The notes beneath the pieces were generated by a model. It was not told the DNA's origin. It searched no databases and saw nothing but the letters and a program-made list of their open reading frames with translations. Below are positions 28,505 through 37,075 of a DNA stretch of 64,000 nt, piece by piece; the first letter of the stretch is position 1, and the number at the start of each line of letters is the position of its first letter. The DNA lies in assembly GCF_025028335.1 (NCBI RefSeq), contig NZ_JAFEUW010000001.1:2294001-2358000 (forward strand), read 5' to 3'. Source of the stretch: Brachybacterium sillae (lineage in GTDB: Bacteria; Actinomycetota; Actinomycetes; Actinomycetales; Dermabacteraceae). Position numbers and translations under genes: made by a program.

Positions 28505-31500
28505 ATGCCCGTCGCCACCGTCCGTCTGGAACCGCCCCGCACCGCCGCGCTGCCCGCTCCACTGGGGCAGCACGCCACGGCCGCCCAGGCCGGAGTGTTG
28601 CGCGCCCTGACCCGGCACGAGAAGCACCTGCGCGTCGACGGTCCGCCCGGGGCCGGCCGCACCCGACTCGCCCTCAGCTGCGCTCTCCAGGCCGACGAGC
28701 CGGTGCTGGTGCTGGCGCCGCGCCGCACCTCCGCCGGGATCCTCCGCGACGCGGTGGCCCACGCCGGTGGCGCCGAGCATGTACAGGTCGCCACGCCCGC
28801 GGCCGCGGGTCTCGACCTGGTGGCGCGGGCCACGGGCCGCCGCCCCACCCTCGTCACCGGCGCTGATCAGGATACGCTGCTCGCCCAGATCATCGAGGCG
28901 ATCCCCGAGGTCGACTGGCAGCTGCCGCTGGATCCCGCTTCCCGGTTGCTGCCCGGGTTCCGCCACGAGCTGCGGGACCTGATCTCCCGCTGCATCGAAC
29001 GGGGCATCGGCCCCGAGCGCCTCACGCAGCTCGCCGCCCGCCACGCCCGGCCCGGTTGGGCCGACGGCGCCCTCGTGCTGCGCACCTACCTCGACGTCCT
29101 CGACCTCGAATCCACCGACTCGCTCGATGCCACCCTGCGCCTGGACAGCGCCGCGATGGTGCGCCGCGCCGCCGACTGTGTGGAACGTGGTGAGGTCGCC
29201 GCGGCCCCGCTGCTGGTGGTGGATGACGTGCAGGACCTCACCGGTGCGGGCATCGCCCTGGTGCGGGCCCACGCCGAGGCCGGATCCCGCCTGGTCCTGC
29301 TGAGCGCCGCCGACCAGGCCGTGGAGACCTTCCGCGGTGCCCACCCCGACGCAGCCCGCCGGATCCTCGACGGCGTGTCCCGGGGTGTCGAGCAGCACCT
29401 GCTGCCGGTCAGCCACCGCACCCCGCGGGAGCTGGGCATCGTCCACGACGCCCTCGCGCCGCGCCTGCCCCTCGAGGGAGCCCCCACCGATCTGCGGCGC
29501 CCCCTCGTCGGCCCGCCGGTCGACGGGCGGGCCGACGCCGTCGTGCTGGCGGATGTGCTGGAGGAGGCCCGGGTGATCGCGGGGGCGCTGCGGGCCGTGC
29601 ACCACGAGCAGCAGGTGCCCTACGACGATCTCGCCGTGGTGGTGCGCTCCCGCGCCGTGGCGGAGGACCTCGCCGACCGACTGCAGCGGGAGGGCCTTCC
29701 CGTCACCACCGCGACCCGGCCCCGACCCCTGCGGGAGGAACGGGCCGTGGCGGACCTCCTCACCCTGGTGCAGATCGCCCGGGCCGGGTCCGACACCCCG
29801 CCGCAGGACGTGCTCGATCTGTTGCGCGGACCCTATGGCGGCAGTGACCCGCTGCGTCTGCGTCGACTGCGGCGCGGCCTGCTCGAGGCCTGCGGGGATC
29901 CGGTTGCCGACTCCGCGCAGCTGCTCGCCCGGGCGGTGTTGGGGGAGGACCTTCCCGGTCTGCCCGGGCCCGATGCCCCCGGTCGCGCCGCCGCGGGCGT
30001 CCACCGCCTGCGGCGGATGGTCCGCGCCGTCCGGGCCCAGCCGCAGGACGCCACCGCCGACCTGGTGCTGTGGGAGGCCTGGGACGCCGCCCGTGTCGCC
30101 GACCGCTGGCAGGAGGCGGCCGTCACGCCTGATGACACCGACCCCGCCGGTGCCCGCGGCCGCCTCGCCGGGCGGCGCCTCGACGCGGTCACCGCGCTGT
30201 TCGCCGCCGCGGAGCGGTTCGTCGACAGGCGCCCCGACGCCTCCGTGGAGGACTTCGCCGCCCAGGTCATGACGCAGGCCGTCCCCGAGGACACCCTCGC
30301 GCCGGCGGCACAACTCCGTGGCCGCGTGCGCGTCGCCACCCCCGCCGAGCTCGCCGGAACCGAGGTCGATACCGTCGTCCTCGCCCGCGTCCAGGAGGGC
30401 GTGTGGCCGGATCTGCGGCTGCGCTCGACCCTGCTCGGCGCCGCCGACCTCGACGTCCTCGCCGACGGCGCCGTCGAGGACCAACCCGCCAGGTTGCGCG
30501 CTCTCCAACGGCAGAACGTGCTGGAGGACGAACTGCGGCTGGCCGTCAGTGCTCTCGGCCGGGCCCGCCACCGCCTGCTCGTGACCGCTGTCGAGGATGA
30601 CGACTCGACACCCTCCGCCCTGCATCGAACCATCGCCCGGGCTATCGGCACCGCCCGCAGGGGCAGGGGCGAGAGCGCGGGGGAGGACACTGGCGCAGAG
30701 GAGGGACCGTCCGGGACCGCGCAGCTTCCGTGGCTCGCCGATCCCGGACCGGCACCGGACGCCCACCGGCTCATCGGCGCCCTGCGCCGGCACCTGCAGC
30801 AGCAGGACTCCCCGGCCGACAGTGACCAGGCGGCACGGGATCTTGCCGCGCTCGCCGCCGCCGGTCTGCGCGCCGCCAGCCCCCACTCCTGGTATCACCT
30901 CGACCCCAGCAGCAGCGAGCCTCTGCCGGGCCCGGACGCCCCGCTGAGGATGGGCCCGAGCGCCCTCGGCCTCGCCGCCGACTGCCCCCAGGCATGGCTG
31001 CTCAGCCGTGCCGGAGGACAGCCCGCCCCCGGGGCCGCACAGCGTATCGGCACCGCCCTCCACCGTCTCGCCCAGGAGGACCCGGCCGGCACCGACCCGG
31101 ACCTCCTCACCCGTCTGCACCACGACCTGGCGCCCCTCCACCTGGACGGCAGCTGGTCGGGCCGCCGGCAGTTGCACCGCGCCGAGGAGATGCTCGAACG
31201 CACCCGGGAGTATCTCGCTCAGGCGCCCCCGGCGCTCGCCGTCGAGGTGCCGTTCCGTCTCGAGGTCGGGGCCGTCGAACTGCGCGGCGCGATCGACCGG
31301 GTCGAGGGCGACCCCGACGGCGACGGCGGGGTCCGCGTCATCGACCTCAAGACCGGACGCTCCGCCCTCACCGCCGCCCAGGCGGAGAAGGACCTGCAAC
31401 TGGCCGCCTATCAGCGGGCCGTGCGGGAGGGACTGCTGGGGGAGGACACCGCCAGCCGCCTGGTCGGTGCCGACCTCGTGTACGTCGGCACCGGCACCCG

Positions 31501-31681
31501 CACAGCGACACTGCGCAGCCAGGCCGCCCCGGATTCCGGCGAGGACTGGTTCCCCCGGATCGTCCGCGATGTCGCCGCGGACCTGTCCGGCGACACCGTT
31601 GAAGCCCGCCCCTCCGCGCGCTGCAGCACCTGCCCCGCCCGCCGCAGCTGCGCGCTTCAGCCCGAAGGGAGACAGCTGTGA
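28505..31681 (+). CDS. adnA: AdnA-like subunit of the helicase-nuclease (recombination/repair)
   Basis: A 1058-residue UvrD-like helicase fused to a C-terminal AddB-type nuclease. The Walker A at residues 46-53 is GPPGAGRT, with Arg for the catalytic Lys, and motif II is DDVQD. Mycobacterial AdnA is also reported to have an inactive motor (known family feature), so this fits. The nuclease motif is VIDLKTGRSA, and cysteines CSTCPARRSC plus an earlier DCPQAW make a C..CX2CX5C set as in Fe-S nucleases. It overlaps adnB by four bases. The pair should process double-strand breaks. Start ATG at 28505 has an upstream TCGAAT hexamer, possibly leaderless. Confidence 0.88.
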   Translation: MPVATVRLEPPRTAALPAPLGQHATAAQAGVLRALTRHEKHLRVDGPPGAGRTRLALSCALQADEPVLVLAPRRTSAGILRDAVAHAGGAEHVQVATPAAAGLDLVARATGRRPTLVTGADQDTLLAQIIEAIPEVDWQLPLDPASRLLPGFRHELRDLISRCIERGIGPERLTQLAARHARPGWADGALVLRTYLDVLDLESTDSLDATLRLDSAAMVRRAADCVERGEVAAAPLLVVDDVQDLTGAGIALVRAHAEAGSRLVLLSAADQAVETFRGAHPDAARRILDGVSRGVEQHLLPVSHRTPRELGIVHDALAPRLPLEGAPTDLRRPLVGPPVDGRADAVVLADVLEEARVIAGALRAVHHEQQVPYDDLAVVVRSRAVAEDLADRLQREGLPVTTATRPRPLREERAVADLLTLVQIARAGSDTPPQDVLDLLRGPYGGSDPLRLRRLRRGLLEACGDPVADSAQLLARAVLGEDLPGLPGPDAPGRAAAGVHRLRRMVRAVRAQPQDATADLVLWEAWDAARVADRWQEAAVTPDDTDPAGARGRLAGRRLDAVTALFAAAERFVDRRPDASVEDFAAQVMTQAVPEDTLAPAAQLRGRVRVATPAELAGTEVDTVVLARVQEGVWPDLRLRSTLLGAADLDVLADGAVEDQPARLRALQRQNVLEDELRLAVSALGRARHRLLVTAVEDDDSTPSALHRTIARAIGTARRGRGESAGEDTGAEEGPSGTAQLPWLADPGPAPDAHRLIGALRRHLQQQDSPADSDQAARDLAALAAAGLRAASPHSWYHLDPSSSEPLPGPDAPLRMGPSALGLAADCPQAWLLSRAGGQPAPGAAQRIGTALHRLAQEDPAGTDPDLLTRLHHDLAPLHLDGSWSGRRQLHRAEEMLERTREYLAQAPPALAVEVPFRLEVGAVELRGAIDRVEGDPDGDGGVRVIDLKTGRSALTAAQAEKDLQLAAYQRAVREGLLGEDTASRLVGADLVYVGTGTRTATLRSQAAPDSGEDWFPRIVRDVAADLSGDTVEARPSARCSTCPARRSCALQPEGRQL

Positions 31682-34600
31682 CCACCACCCTGTTGGATGC
31701 CGTCCGCCTGGCCCAACTGCTGGGTCAGCCCGCCCCCACGGACGAACAGCGCGCCGTGATCGAGGCACCGACCGTGCCGATGCTCGTCGTCGCCGGGGCC
31801 GGCAGCGGGAAGACCGAGACGATGGCTGCGCGGGTGGTGTGGCTCATCGCCAACGGCATCGTCGAGCCCCGCGAGGTGCTGGGCCTGACCTTCACCCGCA
31901 AGGCCGCCCACGAGCTGTCCGAACGTATCGCCACGCGACTGGGCACCCTCGCCACGGCCCTGCAGGCGGAGGGACTGCCGCTGCCACCGGGCCTCGCCGC
32001 CGGCACCGACGACCTCGTCGGCCAGCGGCCCGCGGTGCGCACCTACAACGGATTCGCACTCGACCTGGTGCTGGAGAACGCCCTCGCCGTCGGCGTCGAC
32101 CCGCGCGTGACGATGATGTCGCCCTCCGCCTCGTGGCAGCACGCCTACGAGATCGTCGAGAGCTCCGGCGACGAACTCGGGATCGACGCCTCCCCGGCCA
32201 CCCTCACCGCGGCCCTGGTGTCCCTCACCGGGGCCCTCGCCGACCATCTGCTGACACCCGCCGAGCTGGAGACCGAACTGCGGGCCATCCGCGACCACCT
32301 CGAGGGCATCCCCCTGCAGCATGAGGGGCGCCGCCGCGCCACCCCGCAGAAGGTCCGCGACGCGGTCGCCGCCCTCGACGCCCGCATCGCCCTGGTACCG
32401 CTCCTGGAGCGGTTCGCCCGGGAACGCCGCGAACGAGCACGGCTGGACTTCTCCGACCAGGTGACGCTCGCCGCGCAGGTCGCCCGGACGGTCCCCGGGG
32501 CCCGTGACCTCGCGCGCAGCATGCACCGGGTGGTGCTGCTCGACGAGTTCCAAGACACCTCCGTGGCGCAGCTGCAGATGCTCGCGGCACTGTTCGGCGC
32601 CGGGCACCCGGTGATCGCCGTCGGCGACCCGCAGCAGGCGATCTATGGGTGGCGGGGGGCCTCCGCCGCGAGTCTCGCCGGGTTCGCCCGGGAGTTCGCT
32701 CCCCCGGGAGGGGAGGTGCTGCAGCGGACCCTATCCATCTCCTGGCGCAACGACGAGGCACCGCTGCGGGCCGCCAACCGGGTGGCCGCACCGCTGCGGG
32801 CCGACGGCGGTGGCGTGACCATCCCGCAGTTGCGGGCGCGTCCCGGTGCCGGGCCCGGTGCGCTGTGGATGATCGAAGCCGCCGATGAACAGCGGGAGGC
32901 CGAGGAGGTGGCCCGGTGGATCCTCGGCCGTCGCGCCGAGGACCCCGACGCGACGGCCGCGGTGCTGGTGCGCTCACGCCGCCAGATCCCCGCCGTCGTG
33001 GAGGGCCTGGAGGGCGCCGGTCTGCCCGTGGAGGTGGTGGGTCTCGGCGGTCTGCTGCACCGCCCCGAGGTGGGCGACGTGCGGGCGGTGCTCGACCTGC
33101 TGCACGACCCGACCCGCGGGGATGCCCTCATGCGGCTCCTCACCGGGCCGGGGGTGCGGCTCGGCGCACGGGACCTGGCCGTGCTGGGGCGCTGGCGTGA
33201 CCGGCGCGCACGCCCCGCCGGTGGGTCCGCCCCCGTGGTCCCCGATACCGCCGCGGAGGTGTCCCTGGTCGATGCCCTGGATGATCTGCCGCCGCGCGGA
33301 TGGACGGACCCGGAGGGGCGGGATCTCGGCACGGAGGGTCGCCGCCGCCTCGAGGAGCTGCGCGACCTGCTGCGCTCCCTGCGGCGCAGCCTCGCCCTGC
33401 CGCTGCCGGACCTCATCACCGACGTGGTGCGCGCCCTCGCCCTGGACACCGAACTGCTGGCCGCCGGTCGGGACCTGAGCGCCCTGGAGGCACTGCGTCG
33501 CCACGCCGACGACTTCGAACGCAGCGCCGAGCACCCGGACCTGGGGGCCTACCTGGCGCTGCTCGACATCGCCGAGGAGACCGAACGGGCGCTGCCCGCA
33601 CCCCCGCCGCCGCATGCCGCCGACCCCCACGCCGTCACCGTCCTGACGATGCACGCGGCGAAGGGCCTGGAATGGGACCTGGTGGCGGTGGTGGGTCTCA
33701 CCGAGGGGTCGGTGCCGTCCTACGACCTGCGCTCCGCCGTGACTCTCGACGACGGCCGGGTCCAGGTGCGGGCCGCCGGCTGGTTGGGGAAACTCGCCGA
33801 GGCGACCGTGCCGAGCTCCCTGCGGGGCGACGCCGACATCCTCCCGCAGCTCGCATGGGCACAGGCCGACACACAGGTCGAGGCGTTGGACGTGCTCGAG
33901 GACTACCGCGCCGCGGCAGGGGAGGAGTCCCTCCGGGAGGACCGGCGCCTGGTGTACGTGGCGATGACCCGCGCCCGTCGCGAGCTGCTGCTGAGCTCCG
34001 CCGCGTGGCGGGGCGACGCCGCGCACCCGCGTGAACGCTCCCGGTACCTGCGGGAGGCCGCCCCCGACGTCCCCGGGGAACGACACCTGATTCAGCCCGT
34101 CCCCGAGGAGAACCCGCTGGTGACGGCGCCGCGCCGGGCCGTGTGGCCACCCGCCCCGGGACCCGCCGAGGAGGCACGGCGCAGAGCGGAGGACCAGGTG
34201 GCGCGGGCCGCTGCGGAAGCGGCCGGGCCGGAGCAGCTGTCGCAGGCCGCCCGCCGGGTGCTCGCGGATCTCGAGGAGCGGCGGGCTGCGGCCGTGGTCT
34301 CCGCCCCGGTGCGGTTGTCGGCCTCACAGCTGGTGGCGCGGGCCCAGGATCCGCAGCGCGCCGCCCTGGACCTGCTGCGGCCGCTGCCGCGGCGGCCCTC
34401 GGCCAGTGCCCGTCGCGGCACCCGCTTCCACGCCTGGCTGGAGCAGAGTCTCAGCGGGCAGGCGCTGCTGGATCTCGACGAGATCGAGGACCTCGCCGAC
34501 GAGGATGACCTCGCGGCCGCGGATCTCGACGCCCTCCAGGAATCCTTCGCGGCCTCACCGTGGGCGGGTCTCACCCCGATCGCCGTGGAACAGCCGGTGC

Positions 34601-34929
34601 TCATGCGCCTGGGGGAGCACAGCGTCCGCGGTGTCATCGACGCGGTCTACCCCGACCCCGAGGCACCGGCCCGCGACGCGGACACCTCAGGCGGCCACCC
34701 GCGGGTGGTGATCGTCGACTGGAAGACCGGCCGCCCCTCCACCGGGGAGAGGCGTCGCGCCCGGGCGTTGCAGCTGACGGTCTACCGTCTCGCCTGGCAC
34801 GAGCGCACCGGCATCCCGCTGTCCCACATCCGCACCGTGTTCCACCACGTCGCGGAGAACATCACCGATGAGGTCACAGAGCATCCGTCGCGTCAGGAGC
34901 TGGAGCGGCTCCTGGGCGAGGGCGACTGA
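31678..34929 (+). CDS. adnB: AdnB-like helicase-nuclease subunit
   Basis: The active partner of AdnA: 1083 residues with an intact Walker A GAGSGKTET (about residue 40), LDEFQDTSVAQ (motif II, about 285), GDPQQAIYGWRGA (motif III), the helicase motif VTVLTMHAAKGLEWDLV (about 654) and VYVAMTRARRELLLS. The C-terminus carries the nuclease motif VVIVDWKTGRPST. The start overlaps adnA's stop. Together they form the actinobacterial counterpart of RecBCD/AddAB. The 3-prime end overlaps the convergent kinase-like gene by 56 bases. Confidence 0.92.
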   Translation: MTTTLLDAVRLAQLLGQPAPTDEQRAVIEAPTVPMLVVAGAGSGKTETMAARVVWLIANGIVEPREVLGLTFTRKAAHELSERIATRLGTLATALQAEGLPLPPGLAAGTDDLVGQRPAVRTYNGFALDLVLENALAVGVDPRVTMMSPSASWQHAYEIVESSGDELGIDASPATLTAALVSLTGALADHLLTPAELETELRAIRDHLEGIPLQHEGRRRATPQKVRDAVAALDARIALVPLLERFARERRERARLDFSDQVTLAAQVARTVPGARDLARSMHRVVLLDEFQDTSVAQLQMLAALFGAGHPVIAVGDPQQAIYGWRGASAASLAGFAREFAPPGGEVLQRTLSISWRNDEAPLRAANRVAAPLRADGGGVTIPQLRARPGAGPGALWMIEAADEQREAEEVARWILGRRAEDPDATAAVLVRSRRQIPAVVEGLEGAGLPVEVVGLGGLLHRPEVGDVRAVLDLLHDPTRGDALMRLLTGPGVRLGARDLAVLGRWRDRRARPAGGSAPVVPDTAAEVSLVDALDDLPPRGWTDPEGRDLGTEGRRRLEELRDLLRSLRRSLALPLPDLITDVVRALALDTELLAAGRDLSALEALRRHADDFERSAEHPDLGAYLALLDIAEETERALPAPPPPHAADPHAVTVLTMHAAKGLEWDLVAVVGLTEGSVPSYDLRSAVTLDDGRVQVRAAGWLGKLAEATVPSSLRGDADILPQLAWAQADTQVEALDVLEDYRAAAGEESLREDRRLVYVAMTRARRELLLSSAAWRGDAAHPRERSRYLREAAPDVPGERHLIQPVPEENPLVTAPRRAVWPPAPGPAEEARRRAEDQVARAAAEAAGPEQLSQAARRVLADLEERRAAAVVSAPVRLSASQLVARAQDPQRAALDLLRPLPRRPSASARRGTRFHAWLEQSLSGQALLDLDEIEDLADEDDLAAADLDALQESFAASPWAGLTPIAVEQPVLMRLGEHSVRGVIDAVYPDPEAPARDADTSGGHPRVVIVDWKTGRPSTGERRRARALQLTVYRLAWHERTGIPLSHIRTVFHHVAENITDEVTEHPSRQELERLLGEGD

Positions 34930-35911
34930 TCGGCTCGCCGTCCTGGTCCCGCTGGGAGTCCACCTCCTGATCGAGGGAGGCGAACTCCGCCTCGGCATCC
35001 TCGCGGGCCAGGGCGGCGATATCGGCGTCGAGGTCCGCGAGCATGCCGCGGGCGTCCTCGATCACCTCCGGGTCGTCCTGGTCCAGGCCGTGCAGCAGCC
35101 AGTCCACCACCGCGAGTTCCCCGACGGCCTGCGCCCGTTCCAGCAGACGCGGATGCGGCGGCGTCGGCAGGGCGTCACGGTAGGCGCTCACCAGATCGTC
35201 GAAACGCTCCGGGGTCAGCGACGGCACCAGCCAGGCGAGATCCTGCGCCGGGTCACCGACGGTCGCATCCCACCACGCGAGGATCCCGCTGACGCGGCCC
35301 TGTTCCACCAGCACCGACTCCTCCGCCAGGGCGCCGTGCACGAACGCCGGGACGAAATCCCACAGACCGTCGTCCTCCAGCAGGGCCTCCCAGCGCTGAT
35401 GCACCGCCGCGGGGATCTCCCCGGCCTCGTGGGCGCGCCGCACATGGTCGTGATGCCGCGCCCGCAGCGCCTGGGCGGAGTACGTCTCCACCCCGCCGGC
35501 CTCCACCGCATACACCGGCACCGCGTGGATCCGCGCCAGCGCCGCCCCCAGGGACCGCGCCAGCGGCACATCGTCCGCGAGGTCGTCCCAGGTCAGCGGC
35601 CGCCCGGAGGGGGTCTCGGTGATGACCGCGCGCCCACCCTCCGGCAGCCGCGCGGTGCCGAGCACCGCCGGCACCAGCGGTGCCAGATGCGTGCCCTGCA
35701 GGGCATCGACCAGTCGCACGTCGCGCTCCAGGAGTGCGCCCGCCGCGGCCGTCTCCGGTGCGGTGACCATCACCCGGGTGCCGTCCTGCCCGACCACCCC
35801 GGCGACGGACACGTCCTCCATCGGGGACGGCAGAGCAGCCGTGCGCGTCGGACGCAGTCCGGGCACGGCCGCCGTGGCGAGGGCAGCGAGGGCGTAGGGG
35901 TTGCGATGCAC
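34874..35911 (-). CDS. Aminoglycoside-phosphotransferase-fold protein, probably non-catalytic
   Basis: A 345-residue kinase-fold protein. The GTG at 35911 gives VHRNPYALAALATAAVPGL, the usual beginning of this family beside AdnAB and NudC. The Brenner-type catalytic motif is degenerate: where APH enzymes read HGDLxxxN, this protein reads HGALAEESV (D to A, N to S), followed by ILAWWDATVGDPAQDLAWL, in which the metal-binding D is still present. So phosphotransfer is doubtful. In the mycobacterial order (Rv3200c-Rv3202c) a different, channel-like gene stands nearby. I would call it a pseudokinase-like neighbour; drug phosphorylation is not supported. Confidence 0.75.
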   Translation of the reverse strand: MHRNPYALAALATAAVPGLRPTRTAALPSPMEDVSVAGVVGQDGTRVMVTAPETAAAGALLERDVRLVDALQGTHLAPLVPAVLGTARLPEGGRAVITETPSGRPLTWDDLADDVPLARSLGAALARIHAVPVYAVEAGGVETYSAQALRARHHDHVRRAHEAGEIPAAVHQRWEALLEDDGLWDFVPAFVHGALAEESVLVEQGRVSGILAWWDATVGDPAQDLAWLVPSLTPERFDDLVSAYRDALPTPPHPRLLERAQAVGELAVVDWLLHGLDQDDPEVIEDARGMLADLDADIAALAREDAEAEFASLDQEVDSQRDQDGEPISRPRPGAAPAPDATDAL

Positions 35912-35955
35912 CCCACCACGGTACCCGGGCGCATCCCCTCCGTACTCTGGGAGGC

Positions 35956-36978
35956 ATGACGTCGGCACAGACCACCCCACCGTGTCCGCTGGAGCCCGCG
36001 GGACCGCCGAGTGCGCGCCCGCAGTGCCCGCAGCCGCAGTCTCCGCAGCCGCCGCGGGTGCGCGGCGCCCACCTGGGAACCCCGCTGGAACAGGCTCACC
36101 ATGACCGCGCGGTGCTCGCACGGCAGACCGCGCCCGAGACCCACGGCGGTCCCCACGTCGAGGACCATGCTCTGATCCACCCCGCCGGTGCTGATGCCCC
36201 GGTGCGTCTGCTGGGCGTGGACGGTTCCCGCATCGCCACCCGTGACGGTGCGCTCGCCTGGAGCGACCCGGTGGCGCAGCTGCCCGAGGACGCGGTGATG
36301 TTGGGGATCCGCGACGGTGCACGACTGGCCGCCCGGCCGGTCTGCGAGGAGGATCCGGCCGCAGAGGGTCTCGACCTGACCGATGCTCGGCGTCTCGCCC
36401 TCGGCCTCGGCACGGAGGACGCCGGACTGGTCCTCACAGCGGTCGCCCTCATCGCCTGGGCCACGGCGACCCGGTTCTGCCCCGGGTGCGGCTCCGCCCT
36501 GGACGTCACCTCCAGCGGCTGGGTGCGACGCTGTCCCGCCGACGGCTCCCTGCAGTTCCCGCGGGTCGACCCCGCCGTGATCATGGCCGTCAGGGACCGT
36601 GACGACCACCTGCTGTTGGCGCAGAACCGCCGCGGTCGCCTCACCTCCGTGCTCGCCGGCTTCGTCGAACCGGGGGAGACCCTGGAGGCGGCCGTCGTGC
36701 GGGAGGCGTGGGAGGAGACCGGGGTGGTCGTGGAGGAGGTCGAATACATCGGCTCCCAGACGTGGCCGTTCCCGCGTTCCCTCATGGTCGGGTATCGGGC
36801 GTGGACCTCCGCCTCGCGCCTCCGGCCGCGACTGCTGGACGGGGAGCTCGCGACGGCCCGCTGGTGGGAGCGGGAGGAGCTGCGGCGGGCCCTGGCCGCC
36901 GGGGAGGTGCAGCTGCCGGGCCGCTCCTCCCTCGGGCACGCCCTGATCGCCGACTGGCTCGGCGCACCACTGGAGTGA
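35956..36978 (+). CDS. nudC: NAD(+) diphosphatase / RNA decapping Nudix hydrolase NudC
   Basis: Hydrolyses NADH to NMNH and AMP and can remove NAD caps from RNA. The 340-residue protein has FCPGCGSALD...RRCPADGSLQFPR (zinc site, with the fourth usual cysteine replaced) and the Nudix box GFVEPGETLEAAVVREAWEETG, with the NADH motif SQTWPFPRSLM. GGGAGG lies a few bases before the ATG. N-terminal 40 residues are Pro-rich and variable. It is divergent from the kinase-like gene and followed by uvrD2, the same order as Rv3199c-Rv3198c. Confidence 0.93.
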   Translation: MTSAQTTPPCPLEPAGPPSARPQCPQPQSPQPPRVRGAHLGTPLEQAHHDRAVLARQTAPETHGGPHVEDHALIHPAGADAPVRLLGVDGSRIATRDGALAWSDPVAQLPEDAVMLGIRDGARLAARPVCEEDPAAEGLDLTDARRLALGLGTEDAGLVLTAVALIAWATATRFCPGCGSALDVTSSGWVRRCPADGSLQFPRVDPAVIMAVRDRDDHLLLAQNRRGRLTSVLAGFVEPGETLEAAVVREAWEETGVVVEEVEYIGSQTWPFPRSLMVGYRAWTSASRLRPRLLDGELATARWWEREELRRALAAGEVQLPGRSSLGHALIADWLGAPLE

Positions 36979-37075
36979 CCTCGTTCTCCGCACTCCCGGG
37001 GCCTGCCCCCGGGGTCGGAATCCCCTCGCTCACAGTGCTCCGTCGCCTGTCGGGGCCCGCTGGCAGACTGGACGG

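Noticed and set aside
28472-31768. 1098-residue minus-strand frame opposite adnA
   Set aside because: Gly/Gln/His-rich shadow without domain motifs; the plus-strand gene has clear helicase and nuclease motifs.
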